From positions 119,742,189 through 119,806,188 of the forward strand of contig NC_044996.1 in the NCBI RefSeq assembly GCF_008728515.1: a DNA stretch of 64,000 nucleotides, read 5' to 3'. Position numbers and translations under genes: made by a program. Of the stretch, positions 46,695 through 59,779 are shown one piece after another; within the stretch, counting starts at the first letter, position 1; each line of letters starts with the position of its first letter. Under the pieces are notes generated by a model, which saw nothing but the letters and a program-made list of their open reading frames with translations, searched no databases and was not told the DNA's origin. This stretch comes from Papio anubis (taxonomy: Eukaryota; Chordata; Mammalia; Primates; Cercopithecidae).

Positions 46695-46880
46695 CCGCAT
46701 CTTCACTGAATACTCACTAAGTTCCAGCACTATGCTAATCATTTTATAACCATTAATTCATTTAACATACTGGAGACCAAAATCACTGCCATTCTCTCTT
46801 TTTAACATATGAAAAAATATGGAGGTTGAAGGTTATCAATTCCCCCCAAATTTACACAGCTGGTGATTAGGAAGGTCATT
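46695..46880 (-). repeat. MIR, minus orientation
   Basis: ACTCACTAAGTTCCAGCACT ATGCTAATCA, TTAATTCATTTAACATACTG and TTTACACAGCTGGTGATTAG follow the MIR reverse complement. Confidence 0.72.
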
Positions 46881-47519
46881 CACCTTGCTTTACTGTGCTG
46901 TATTGTCCCACATGCCTGTACCCCCACATGTGAACCATAACTCCTGTGCTATTTTCAATGCCATATGCTCCCTATAATCTTCAATTATCAAGATATGTAA
47001 ATGTTGATACTCCCAAAGTTTCTCCTCCATTTGTCCAAATCTTTATTTATGTAAATAGGCCTTGTCCCCCTCTACAGTCCAGCCACTGCAGTCACAAGCA
47101 CATTCCATACCTCTAAAGTAGACTCTATAACTTTTCCTTTCCCCAGTCATCTCGAGAAATGAAAAGATGTGGTAATGTATGAGGTTTGTTAACATTATTA
47201 TTAAGCCTGCCTGAAGCATGCTCTGGGATTATAATAAGGTGTAACACAGGAGCTAAAACAAGGGGCACATTTGGAGGGGCAACTGATATGTGCAGTGTAC
47301 AGCATATCGGGAACAGGTTAAACAGGGCTGGTTTCAGCCCACCAAATACATCCTGAAGGGCACAAAGCATGGGCAGAGTTTATAAACCTTGGCAACTGAA
47401 GCCAAAGAGTGGACCAATCCAAAAGGAAATACATGAGATGTTACCTCAATGACATAAAGTAAAAGTTTAGGGTGTTTGGAAAGGAAAAAGTAAAGGAAAA
47501 AAACTAAAAATTTGGTTTA
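46881..47519. other. Unassigned intergenic sequence
   Basis: Nothing recognised; the 81-codon minus frame 47125-47370 has no known domain. Confidence 0.55.
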
Positions 47520-47725
47520 GTTGTTGTGTGCTAAGTACAGTGTTGTTTATTTCATGGATGTTACGTCATATAATTTTACATCAGCAACCCTACAAAATAG
47601 GTATTATCCATATTTTACTGGTGAGGAAACTAAAGTCCAGAGAGGTCTCATAACTAGAATAACACAGATAGCTAGCCATAGAGCTGGCATGAAAAACGCT
47701 GACTTTTCTCTTCTGAAGCCTGTGC
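47520..47725 (-). repeat. MIR, minus orientation
   Basis: GTGTGCTAAGTACAGTGTTG, AATAGGTATTATCCATATTT TACTGGTGAGGAAACTAAAG and ACACAGATAGCTAGCCATAG follow the MIR reverse complement closely. Confidence 0.85.
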
Positions 47726-50700
47726 CCCTTCCTTTACAAAAAGCTGGAACATCAAAGAATATCTGAATAGCATGCCCGTCTTTGAAGGCATCCAGGAATT
47801 GTGGGTTAGATAGTACAGAAAAGACCAGAGCAGGTGTGACTATGCTTGTTAATATGTCAGAGTGGGATTGTAATACTGCAGGGAAGTGTGTGTTGTCCAT
47901 GTGATTCATTGTCACAGTTGGGGTAGTTCCACCTCATTGGTTTTATAGGCTGATTGGATCATCTGCATGCTCATATGAGGTAATTTCCCTTCCATTCATT
48001 TTTCACCTGCGTGGTTAGAATATTGTTTTCCTGAGTATCATTTCTAATTATTAAGTGAATGTGATACAGTGGAATCCCATAATCCTCCAGTGTACAGAAC
48101 AGGGTCAGGGGCAATTTGTGCTCAATAAATGTTAGGTAGTTTTTTTCCTCAACATAAGAGGTATATGCTCACTCAAACGGAATAAAGCAAAAATTATGTT
48201 TAAACCCACCCAAAATAAACTTTACCGGCAACTTATAATGGTTACATAGTAACTTGAATGAATAGTCTCCATATGCTGGCATTTTGGTAACAAGGTTTAA
48301 CCTCAGATTAGGAAAATGAGTTGTTTAGAGCATTCGGGATGCCTGGCAGGACATCACAGCAAACTGGCATGATCACAAAAAATCAAAATTGTCCAAAATG
48401 TACTTGTGCCCAATTGTCTTCAAAGATTGAATATCTGGAATGGCCGTTGTTGTGGGGGAAAAAAAAAAAAGCCAGTTACAGAGATAATGCAGCAGTGTAA
48501 CAGCATCAGATGGCTAAGCAAGATTCCCTGCTTTCAATCTTTGATCATAATCTGACCCCTTTTTATGAAAACTATAGCAATTCAGAGTCCATACAGCCCA
48601 ACAAGCCCATGAGAAAAATGAATAATTATTGCATTCCTTTACAACTCCTTTAAAGTTGAGTGGCTGAGTCTATATCCCCCAGAGCTAGCAAGAGAGACAC
48701 TTCTAGAGCATAATGTAGAAAACTCTGGAGTGAAACCACATGGCTATAGCAAGTGGAGAAACTAGCAAAGTGTACAGAAATACCAGACACTACATATTGG
48801 TGAGGGGTGGTCCAATTTGCCTATAAAACTAATATGATAACTTTGATCACAATCTGGCCTTTTATGAAAACTACAGAAATTCAAAGAGATATATATATAT
48901 AAAATATCTCAATTCACAAAGCAAAGATATAACCAGAATCAATACCTCAGGAAAACACAATAAATAGCATTAATCTTTGCTTTTAGGGCACATATAACTG
49001 CAGAAAATGACTATTACTGGCCATCTTTCTCAAAGAAAAATACTGTCTTGCTGCATAAAGGATCACTACTATTTACTATTCAACATCCAATTTCTTACAA
49101 AAGCCATTAAAAGTCAGGACATCATATTGTAAAAGAGAAGTTAGTGATCTAAAATTTTCTGTGTATTAGATTATCAAAGACCAATGACAGAGTAATTAGC
49201 ATGATAATTCAGAAAGATGAATGATTTTGACTATCTTTGGGTCACATCCTCCTAATTTATTCTCCTCCTTTAGTGGATTGGCAGTATAAAATGATGGTTA
49301 CTTCAAATTCATGTGCCAGGACACTCCAGATTTTAAAACTCACACTGCATATTGCCAAAGTAGAACATAAATTTTGCATAGCAGATAATATTATACATCG
49401 TGGTATTTTTCAGTGAGTTGGTTGTGATTGTGGTTGTTTTTAAAAGTGGTCAGAGAGTACGAACTGCAATAACTTTAAAAGCAAGAAAACATAAGTCATA
49501 AGCAATCTTTAAGAGCAGTAAATCTTTATCTGGGAGGCTCTTTGTTTGCTGGTTGGCCATGCATATTTGGCAGTAAAAACTTGGGTTGAATTGTTCTACA
49601 TAAAAAAGGAGAGATGGCATAATTAAGAGTCAATAGGAAAAAGCAGCACAATAGGGGCAAAGGGTACATCTAAACGGAAGTAAAGGAGCCAGATAGACTG
49701 GGCATTATATAGCAGAAGAGCAGAAAGAGAGAAACCTCAATTGGCAATAGAGGCTGGAAAATTCTGAGAGAAGGGACAAGAGTAATGGCAATGATTGTTT
49801 TTCAAAGTAAATGCTTGTGCAATGTGACCCTACTTCATGACCAGCAAATCTCCATGATATTCTTAACATAATTGGCCTTATTGTAGAAGCCAGATCAATT
49901 TCTGCATCACGGTTGGCACAAAACCAAATAATATTAGCCCCCTCTAACAAAGGGACAAAACATAAGGCAAGTTATAGTTGAAGGCCCAGTCAGGATTTAT
50001 GAACTAAGGCCAGTACACAGCTGCATCTTTGATTAAATCATCAACCTGGAGTCTAGAGACTTCAGCCAAAAGTAGTTCGTACTGTGACTGCTGCAGTGTT
50101 GAGCAGAAACAAGATGCCAGAGAGTAGAGGCTTATCCAAGGTGAGGTGTGATGGTGATGGTACTAAGAATATCATTCAAAAGTCAGAACCACAAAATTTT
50201 AAGAGCTAGAATTCTCAGCAAGAGGTTAAAAATGTAAAATTGAAGAGTGATATGAGGTGAAGTAGAAAGTTAAGTGTTATACCAATAACAACTCTATTAA
50301 GTATACCAATGCTGCTCTGAATTTATAGTGAACAAGAAGCTCATAATTTACAGTGAACATGCAGCTCATAATGTGACAATAATACGGCTTTCATTATATA
50401 GATGAAGAAAACTGAGATTAATAGACCAAGCAGCTACTATTTATTTCTATACAAATGATACTTTTTTTACTAAATTCTCAAATGGTTATCCTCTCCCATG
50501 ATTACTTCTACCATGTTGGCAAAATCAACAAGAAGCTCATTTTATAACAGTCCAAATATGGTGTCTATGTTGTCTTCATAAGAATACACGGACTCTGACT
50601 TTGGTCTTGAAGGAAAAGTTTTTTAAAACCAATGAGATGGTAGAGAATTCTCACTAAAAAACACCCAATATACAATACAGAAAGTTAAAATAATAAATGA

Positions 50701-51473
50701 GAAGGATTCTTGGACCAAAAAAAAATATGGCCCTGCTTAAGTAGGCTTTGCTTCTTTTTCAATTAGCAGCGCTTCTTCATTTTTTAAAAAAGCCTATGTT
50801 ATATTTTTGTTCAATAACTTCCTGATATCTGAATTAAATGGGAAATTGCTTTTGATACGTATAATTTTCAGCATCAATACCTACTCAGGAATAGTATTTC
50901 ATTCAGCTTTAGACATGGACTTTTTAGTACAGTATTTCACATTCTCTTGCAGATTACTTTCATCCAAAATTAACAAGTACAGCAACAACAACAACTGAAT
51001 GTTATTAATCTTTTGACTTGGAGTCTATATTTCCTAGGACTACCACAATTAATAACCACAAACTGGCCGCAGAATTTAAGGAGAGCCGGCTTACCCACAG
51101 TTACCCCATGCAGGTTGTGAGAGGGTCCTAGCCATGTGCTGGCCAGAGAGAAATCCCACTTTGTCCATAAATAATGTTGCTAACATCTCATGGAGAGGTA
51201 CTGTCACAATTACAGAGTTTGTACTGCCCACTAACATATGATACAAATATTGATGAAAATAAAACTGTAACTCTCCTATCAAATGGGAAATTAATTTTAT
51301 CACTGGATAAAGACATTTATGAAAAAAGTTAGACTTCAAAGTCATCCATTTATTGTTTCTACTGATTTATTTGATGAGTTTATCGTTTGACCCACATTCT
51401 AAGAACTATGAATAAGCATCTTGGTTCTTCAAAGAAAATAAGCCATTAAAATATGATTTCTTTTGGTTTGGCA
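47726..51473. other. Unassigned AT-rich intergenic sequence with one local direct repeat
   Basis: No gene or clear element. 48090-48140 (CAATTTGTGCTCAATAAATG) is a probable short MIR/L2 tail. A diverged direct repeat pair lies at 48541-48588 and 48842-48886. An A run is at about 48460-48470. 51028-51072 may be a small MLT1 scrap. Confidence 0.55.
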
Positions 51474-51809
51474 TCATACAGGTGCAGAATAATCAATGAT
51501 TACATCATACTTTTCCAATGACCAGATTATGCACATCAGCCCAAGCAGCGCTGAGCCTGTTGGCAGATCCACAGATCCAGGCACTGTTGTGCAAGGAGGC
51601 AAGTAGAGACCTAAGGTATCTTCCCTGCTCAGAATTCCTCCATCTGCTCCTTCAGTAATGCTGACCTGTGTGGATTTGAACTCCTTGGATCTTGTAAGCA
51701 TGACAGGAAGTCCCAGCACCTTCACAGCACAAGCCAGTCCCCAAGAGCCTCCCCAGAGAAAAGGGCCACCCAGACCATCTTGCCATTGATCTAGGCTGAC
51801 TAGAAGCAT
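51474..51809 (-). other. Open frame of 111 codons, antisense, at the edge of the L1 5' end
   Basis: The frame opens at 51809, within the 5' end of the plus-strand L1 (about 51785), and reads outward into G+C-richer flanking DNA. Residues such as VKVLGLPVMLTRSKEFKS give no match I recognise. There is no ERV, L1 ORF or host gene similarity visible, and no clear splice sites. It may be chance, an unknown repeat, or a fragment of a processed transcript. Confidence 0.35.
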
Positions 51810-53539
51810 TTCATGCCCACTTCATCCCCTTAGAAGAACCAAAATAGTGCATAGACAAGAATACTTTGAATACATTATCCAAGAGAGAACATTGGAATTC
51901 AACAGAAAAGTGACAGGAAACATCAAAAGCAAGGAAGGAAAATGAAGAGAGGCAGCCTGCTTGGCTGGGATTGGCTGAGAGCTGGGAGTGGTTTCCCAAT
52001 GTGGGGAAAGGGTTAAGTGAGGGACTTTCAGCAGCCCACATCCCTACCATGAAATTATGCAGTTCTGGCCACTAGAGAGCCCTTTGACCTTCTCAATCCC
52101 TGAAGCTTACATAGGAAGCTTCCAGGAGACCATGGGGCAGAATTGCTTCAAGGAGGAAGATTGTGCTGGGTCCCACACACTTTCTGAGACATAAGCAGCT
52201 ATAGCAAGGTGCATTTTCAACCCTTGCCTTTAACAGACTGCATGCTATCCTGGGGCCCAGAAGCACAGCGTCTGAGGTGTGAAGGAAACTCTGGTTGCTG
52301 TTGCTGAGCTGGGAGCACTCCCACAGCCAGGGCTAAAAAGCAAGTGACGTGTGGGCTGCAGCTGCTGGTGCTGGGAAGAGAGTGCCTCCAAAACTGAAAC
52401 TGGGACATTAGCAGGCCATGAATTTCCTCTGGGACTTAGTCGAAAGCTGAGTGGGGGCTCCAGTAGCCAGGGCTGGAGCACAAGCTAGGTATGGGCTACC
52501 ACTGCCAGGACTGGGGGTTGAACTATGCCAGGACTAGAGCATGAGAGACATATGAGTTACCTACTTGTGGATCCAGGCTGTGGCCACTGAGGCAGGCCCC
52601 ACCCACTCCAGTAACAGTCTCAATGTAGCTGCTACTGCCCTTCACCCAACCAATCTGCCTGGGGCCTAAGGATCACCCTACCCCCACCAACCAAGGCTGA
52701 TGCCTGTTCTCACCATTGGGGGACCTGAGCACAAGGCCATCAAGCCTGGCTTCACCCCTCATTCCAAGACAGAGCACATAGCCTGGGCTTCTAGGGATTT
52801 CCCAACCCAATCCACCACCTTGGGAATCTAAGCACTCCTCCTGGAGGCCTGAGATTGGGCATAAATCCACTTACAATCACATATCTGCAAGTGCCATATG
52901 TGAGCCTGGAGACTTGCCACAGCCAGTAATATAAATGCCAATGGCTCAGGATCCAAAGAATCATCCTGCCACTGCTACTTTCATCACCCTTGCCATGCTG
53001 GCTGTCCAGGGACCCACCCACGCAGTCTACCACTGACACAGCTGGCGTTCAAGCAACTCACCTGTAGGCCTAAAAATTGGTGCACTAGTAACCACTAACA
53101 TCAATGCCAGCATAAACTCAGCACACTGCTGCCACCACTGGGTCCTAAAAACTAGCCCACCTGGCATCCTGGTCCAGAGCACATCACCAAGGCTCCACTA
53201 ATAAACACACCTTAACTCAACAAAGAAATCACAAATACCACTAACACTCTTTACAGTCAAATAAATCACACAGTGATTACAAAACTGCATGCACCCATAC
53301 TCAAAGCCAAAGAGTCCTACACAACTAATGCCACACATATATCTTTAGAAAAATGTCCTCCCTGATGAAAGTAAATTCAAAAATGGAAATAAGTGACTGT
53401 TACACCACATGTGCAGATATTAACACTATAAAAGAGCAAGGAAATATGACTCCTCCAAAAGAACACAATAATTTCTGACCAATAGATCTTGATCAAAAAG
53501 AAATTTCCAAATCCCAGATAAAGAATTCAAAACATTGAT

Positions 53540-54500
53540 TGTAAAGAAGCTCAGTGAGACAGAAGATAATTCTGAAAAACAATAGAAATAAATCAGAAAA
53601 ACAACTGAGGATATGAATGAGAAGTTTAACAAAGGGATAGATATTTTTTCTAAAAGAAGCAAGTAGAAATTCTGGAACTGAAGAATTCATTGAAGGAAAT
53701 ATAAAATATATTTGAAAGCTTCAATAACAGACTAAATCAAGCACAAGAAAGGCTCTTAGAACGTAAAGGTAGGTCTTTGGGAATGATTCAGTCAGACAAA
53801 AATAAAGAAAAAAGATTTTAAAAGAATGAGCAAAGCCTTTGTGACATTTGGGACAATATAAAGTGACTGAATATTTGAATTATCAGCATCCCCAAGAGCA
53901 AAAAGAAAATGAAAGGATTAGAAAACCAATTTAATGAAATAATAGATGAAAACTTCCCAAATCTAGCAAGAGATTTAGACTTACAGACAAGGGAGGTTCA
54001 GTGATCCTCAAGAAGATACAATGTGAAAAGGTCTTCTCCATGGCACATTATAGTCAAACTGTCTAAAGTCAAAGAAAAAGTGAATCCTAAAAACAGTATA
54101 AGAAAAGTGTCTAGTCACCTATAAAGAAAACCCCATCAGTGTAGCTGCAGGTTTCTCAGCAGAAACCTTACAGGCCAGAAGAGAATGTCGTATTTAAAGT
54201 GCTAAAAGAAAAAAAAAAAAAGTTGTCAACCAAGAATACTATATCTAGCAAAATTATTCTTCATGCATGAAGGAGAAATAAATGTTTCCCAGAGAAGCAA
54301 ATGCTGAGAGAATTCTTTAGCACTAGACTGAACCTACAAGAAATGATCAAGTGAGTCCTAAGTCTGGAATCAAAAGAACAGTATTTACCATAATGAAAAT
54401 ACAGAAAAGTATAAAACTCACTAGTAAAGCAATCACACAAAGAAGAAAGAGAAAGGACACAAATAGTACTGTTACAGAAATCCACCAAAGCAAAATGATA
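53540..54500 (+). pseudogene. L1 ORF1 pseudogene region
   Basis: Strings coding the ORF1 RNA-binding half are present at nucleotide level (GAAAACTTCCCAAATCTAGC, CAGAAACCTTACAGGCCAGA), but the frame is broken throughout. Confidence 0.55.
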
Positions 54501-54560
54501 AAAAATAAAAGAAATAAAGAAATAAAGAATACAAAAAACAACCAGAAAACAATTCATAAT

Positions 54561-54923
54561 ATGACAGGAACAAAGCTTCAAATATCAATAATAATTCTGA
54601 AAATAAACGAACTCAATTCTTGACTTAGAAGATAATGAACGGCTGGCCAGGCAGAGTGGCTCACACCTGTAATTCCAGCACTTTGGGAGGCCGAGGCAGG
54701 CAGATCACGAGGTGAGGAGATCGGGACCATCCTGGTTAACATGGTGAAACCCCGTCTCCACTAAAAATACAAAAATTAGCAGGGCATGGTGGCGGGCGCC
54801 TGTAGTCCCAGCTACTCGGGAGGCTGAGGCAGGAGAATGGCATGAACCTGGGAGGCAGAGCTTGCAGTGAGCCGAGATCCTGCCACTGCACTCCAGCCTG
54901 GGTGACAGAGCAAGACTCCATCT

Positions 54924-54956
<33 letters not shown>

Positions 54957-57412
54957 TATAGAATGGCTGAATGGATTTTTAAAAAAGAAAACGTAGACCC
55001 AATTATATGTTGCTTATAAGAAATTCACCTTATCAGTAAAGACAAACATAAACTGAAAGTAAAGGGATGGAAAAAAACAACTCCATTCCGAAATCAAAAA
55101 CAAGCAGGAGTAGCTATACTACTATCAGATAGAACAGACTTTAAGTCAAAAATAGTAAAAAGGCAAAGAAGGTCATTATATAATAATGAAGGGATAAATT
55201 CAGGAAGAGGATATAACAATTATAAATATATATGCACCATTTATAAAGCAAATATTACTAGCTCTAAAGAGAGAAATAGACTGCAATAAAATAATAGTGG
55301 GGGACTTTAACACCCCACTCTCAGCATTTATACTGATCATCTAGACATATAAAATCAACTCAGATATAAGATTTAAACTGGACTTCGTGCCAAATGGACC
55401 AAATTTCATTTATAGAGCATTCTATCTAAAAACTGCAGAATATACATTCTTCTATCAGCACATGGAACATTCTCCAGGATAGACCATATGCTAAGCCACA
55501 AAATAATTCACAACAAAGTTTTAAAAATCAAAATCATATCATGCAACTTCTCAGACTGCAATGAAATAAAGCTAGATATCAATAACAGGAAGAACTTTGG
55601 AAACTAGACAAATACATGGAAACTAAACAACATGCTCCTGAACAACCACTGGGTCAACAAAGAAATTACGATAAATCAAAAAAATTACTTAAAACAAATG
55701 AAAATGGAAACACACCATACCAAAACCCAGGGGTGACAGCAATAGTAGTGTCAAGAGGGAATTCTGTAGCACTAAATGATTACGTCAAAAAAGTAACGAT
55801 CTATCACTGCACCTCAAGGAAACAGAAAAGCAAGAACAAACCAAACCCAAAATTAGTAGAAGAAAAGGAATAACAAAGATTAGAGCAGAACTAAAGGAAA
55901 CGGAGACTACAAAAACATTATAAAGGATCAACAAAACAAAAACTCAGTTCTTCAAAACGATCAATACAATTGATAAAACAAAATTTGATAATCAAATTTG
56001 ATAAACGAGACTAACCACAAAAAAAGAATACCCAAATAAACAAAATCACAAATGAAAAAGACAACATTACAACTCATACCACAGAAATACAAAAGATTAT
56101 CAGAGACTATTACAAGTGACTATATACTAACAAACTGGAGATACTAAAGGAAAGGGATAAATTCTTGGACACGTAAAACCTACAAAGATTGAATCAGGAA
56201 GAAATAGAAAACCTGAAGGGAGCAATAAAGTGGAGCAAAATTTAATCAGTAATAAAATTCTCCCAACAAAGAATAGCCCAGGACCTTATGGATTCACAGC
56301 CAAATTCTACCAAATGTAAAAGGACTAGTACCAATCCTCCTGAAACTATTGTAAAAAATTGAAGAGAAGGGAATTATCAACTCATTCTACAAAGGTAGCA
56401 TCACTCTGATACCAAAACCAGAAAAAAAACACAAGAAAAAAATCAAACTACAGGTGAATATCCCTAATGAACATAGATGCAAAACTCCTCAGCAAAATAC
56501 CAGCAAATCACATCAGCACAGCAAAAATACACCATGATAAAGTGAGATGTAAAACAGGGATGCAAGGATGATTCAAGATACACCAATCAATAAACAGGAT
56601 ATACCACATAAAAAGAACGAAGGACAAAAAACATATGATCATCTCAATAAATGCAGAAAAAGCATTTGATAAAATTCAACATCCCTTCATGATAAAAATT
56701 CTCAACATATTAGGTACAAAAGGAACATGCCTCAAAATAATAAAGGCCATATATGACAAACCCACACCTAACATCATACTGAATGGGGAAAAGTTGAAAG
56801 CCTTTCCTCTAAAAACTGGAAAGAGACAAAGATGCCCTCTTTCACCACTCCTGTTCCACATAGTAACGGAAGTCTCAGCCAGAGCAAACAGCCAAGAGAA
56901 AAAAAATAAAAAGCATCCAAATTGGAAAAGACGAAGTCAAATTGACCGTCTTTGCTATCGACATCTTATACCTATATAAACCTAAAGACTCCACCAAAAA
57001 CCTCTTAGATTTCACAAATTAATTTAGTAAAGTGACAGGATACAAAATTAACATAAATAGATCCATGGAAAGCAGTATGGAAATTTCTCAAAAATCTTAA
57101 AATAGAAATACCATTTGATCCAGCAATCCCACCAAGTATCTACCCAAAGGAAAAGAAATCAATATATCAAAGAAAAATCTACACTCGCATGTTTATTGCA
57201 GCAGTATTCACAATAGCAAAGATAATAGAATCAACCTAAGTGTCCACCAATGGATGGATAACAAAAAAAAGTTGTGTATATACACAATGGAATCCCATTC
57301 AATCAGAAAAAATAACAAGATCATGTCATTTAGAGCAACATCAGTGTAACTGGAGGTTATCTTAAGCTAGGCACAAAAAAACAAGTATCACATGTTCTCA
57401 CAAGTGGGAGCT
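54561..57412 (+). pseudogene. L1 ORF2 pseudogene with AluY and an internal deletion
   Basis: Begins ATGACAGGAACAAAGCTTCA. The frame at 56635-56979 carries INAEKAFDKIQ and GEKLKAFPLKTGKRQRCPLS, the RT fingers/palm region; the usual RQGCPL is RQRCPL. The F-A-D-D catalytic string is degraded to FAIDIL-like codons (about 56952-56969). Near 57060 about 2 kb of consensus is missing before the C-terminal part. Not functional. Confidence 0.8.
54645..54951 (+). mobile_element. AluY-type Alu in the L1
   Basis: Starts GGCCAGGCAGAGTGGCTCAC and contains GGCGGGCGCCTGTAGTCCCA and GAGAATGGCATGAACCTGGG. The imperfect target duplication AAGATAATGAACGGCT (54629-54644) and AAGATATAGAATGGCT (54953-54968) brackets it. 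A long A tail (about 29 bases) follows. Confidence 0.9.
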
Positions 57413-57712
57413 AAAAAATTTCACCACATGGAGGTAGAGAGTGGAAAGATAGATAACAGAGACTGGGACAGGTACGTGAGAGAAAGGGGGAAGATGAGAA
57501 GTGGGTTAAGGGGTACAAATGTATAGTCAGAAGGAATAAATTTAATGCTTGATAGCAGAATAGGGTGACTATAGTTAACAAAAATGTATTATACTCAGGT
57601 GATGGACACCCTAAATATCCTTGAATGGATCACTATGCATTATATACATGTAATAAAATTTCGCATGTACCCCATAAATTTATGCAAATTTTTTAAAATT
57701 TTTAAATTCAAA

Positions 57713-58125
57713 ATAAGTATGATCACAAACTAGGTAACTTAAGACAACAGAAATGTATTCCCTCAAAGTTCTGGAGCCTAGAAGTCCCAAAATCAAGGTG
57801 TTAGCAGGGCTGTTTCTTCTGGAGGCTCTGAGGGAGAATCTGTTCCATACCCCTCTCCCAATTTCCAGTGGTTACCAGCAATCCTTGGTGTTTCTTGGCT
57901 TATAGACTCATCACTCCAATCCCCACCAATGTCTTCACGCGGCATTCTCTCTATACCTCTGTGAATCTGGGTGTTCTCTTCTCTTAAGAGCCCATCCTAA
58001 TCTAGTATGACAATCTTAACCCAACTAGTTATATCTATAAGGACCCTATTTCCAAATAAAGTCACATTCTGATATTCTTAGTGTGGACATGGTAATTTTA
58101 TGGGGACAGTATTCAATCCAGCACA
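57713..58125 (-). mobile_element. MLT1-type LTR, minus orientation, diverged
   Basis: CACAAACTAGGTAACTTAAG, TCTGGAGCCTAGAAGTCCCA, ATTTCCAAATAAAGTCACAT and TTCAATCCAGCACA follow the MLT1 LTR in reverse. The left end is trimmed against the L1. Confidence 0.8.
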
Positions 58126-58223
58126 GAGTCCAAGTTCTGGACTATAAGGTTTTGTAAGGTGATTCACATTTTTATTCCCCATACACCTAGCCTATATGGA
58201 ATGAACACTGAATAAGAGACACA

Positions 58224-58522
58224 GCCAGGTGTGTTGGCCCGTGCCTGTAATCCCAGCTATGCCAGAGGCTGAGGTGAGAAGACTGAGCACAGGATTTTGA
58301 GACTAGCCTGGGCAATACAGTGAGACCCCATCTCTATAAAGAATTTTTAAATTAGGTGCAGTGGCTCATGTATGTAGTCCCAGCTACTCAAGAGGCTAAG
58401 GTAGGAGGATTGCTTGAACCTAGGGGTTCAAGGATGCAGTGAGCTATGATTGCACCACTGCACTCCAGCCCAGGCAATAGAATGAGAATCCATCTCTTAA
58501 AAAAAAAAAAAAAAAAAAAAAA
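58224..58522 (+). mobile_element. AluJ
   Basis: GCCAGGTGTGTTGGCCCGTG, CAGTGAGACCCCATCTCTAT and GAGCTATGATTGCACCACTG then a 24-base A tail. The target duplication is not clear. Confidence 0.9.
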
Positions 58523-59499
58523 GACATAAAACAAATTCCAAAGGTAAATACACTAAAAATATTAAAACTAAACAGTTTGTCCTCCAACTTTGAATATTTT
58601 ATGGATTTTTCCCCTATTTCAAATATATACATCATACATTGGTCCCTGGGAGCCCATTCCCTAAAAGCCATGTTCTCCAGTGTCACAACAATAATAAAGT
58701 AACCAAGAGCTGCAATGATCTCTCATAACAAGCTTTGTTCTCTCAACAGCTCTCTCAAGTTGCAAAGCATTTTAACAACACAACTGTAACCCATTAAGAA
58801 CTCATAGGGTAATTCTTGAAATCCCTTCTACTTTGACACAGACCCCGTATGTTTGTTCCCTTAAACCCCATATCTACGATGATCTCATAATATATATCTG
58901 TGTTTACCAGGTTATTAGTAAAATAACATCACAACCATGCTATGTATATACATCAACCCAAAATATTGCTTTTTCCAATGGGAGATGTGGATGTGATAAG
59001 AAACAAAGGAAGTGGTCCATAAAGTCCATCTCAGAACATGATCTTGGCCTACTTGCCAATTTCCAAGGCCATATGATCAGTTATGGTCAGACATCACTAA
59101 GGACCACTTGATACAACCATTAAATTTCCCCTATGCAAATACAATCTCTGCTCCACTGTTCTGTTTTCATTCATCTTCTTAGCTCTCTAAATCTCTTTCT
59201 ATCCATAAACCCTCACTAGACCTCTTTTATACTCTTATAGTGTTTTTATTTGCAAGAATCTAGTTTATATGTCTGAACACTCCAAGCAACAAATATCAAA
59301 TATGAACATGGAAGGTATTACATGGTAGGAGGGAAGAGTAGTGCATTTGACCACCAGGCAACCTAAGGTCCTAATACAGCCTACCTATACCACTAAGTGA
59401 AACACCTTTGATCTTAACTTCTTTCAAAACTGAAGTTGATGTTCTCAGAATATACACGCTGAAGTGTTTAGAAATGAAATTTTATTGCAACTGCAAGTT
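58523..59499. other. Unassigned intergenic sequence
   Basis: Nothing firmly recognised; the 92-codon frame at 58833-59111 has no known domain. Confidence 0.55.
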
Positions 59500-59675
59500 A
59501 CTTTTAAATGGTTCAGTCAAAAAGATGGATAAACAGAGAGGCAGACATATAGATAAAACTAATATGGCAAAATGAAAACTGTTGAGTCTAGATGTATTGG
59601 GTACATAGGAGTTTACTGTACTAGTTTTTAAATTTTTTCTATGTATTTAAGAATGCTGGTAAGAAAATTTCAAGG
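59500..59675 (+). mobile_element. L1M 3' tail
   Basis: AAACTGTTGAGTCTAGATGT ATTGGGTACATAGG and a TTTTCTATGTATTTAAGAAT end resemble the 3' part of L1MC/ME. Confidence 0.6.
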
Positions 59676-59779
59676 TAAAACAAAGCTAGAAAAAATTGAA
59701 ACTCTTCTATTCCCAAATTCTATGACTGCACATATCTAAACCATACCACATCTTTGATCCTTCCAAACTATCCCCCATC

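Larger units (their letters stand above)
51785..57710 (+). mobile_element. L1 (same 5'UTR type as the minus-strand L1), internally deleted, with AluY
   Basis: 5' end GGCTGACTAGAAGCATTTC with AACCAAAATAGTGCATAG aligns to the 5'UTR of the element at 3066-11925. 5'UTR runs to about 53500, ORF1 about 53540-54500, ORF2 from 54561. At about 57060 it jumps from the end of the RT region to the C-terminus (ATGGAAAGCAGTATGGAAAT), losing nearly 2 kb. The 3'UTR ends TGTACCCCATAAATTTATG. AluY inserted at 54645. The two L1s appear to share a subfamily. Confidence 0.83.

Noticed and set aside
52217..53039. Minus-strand frames of 60-80 codons
   Set aside because: They lie in the 5'UTR of the L1 at 51785, without recognisable protein similarity.
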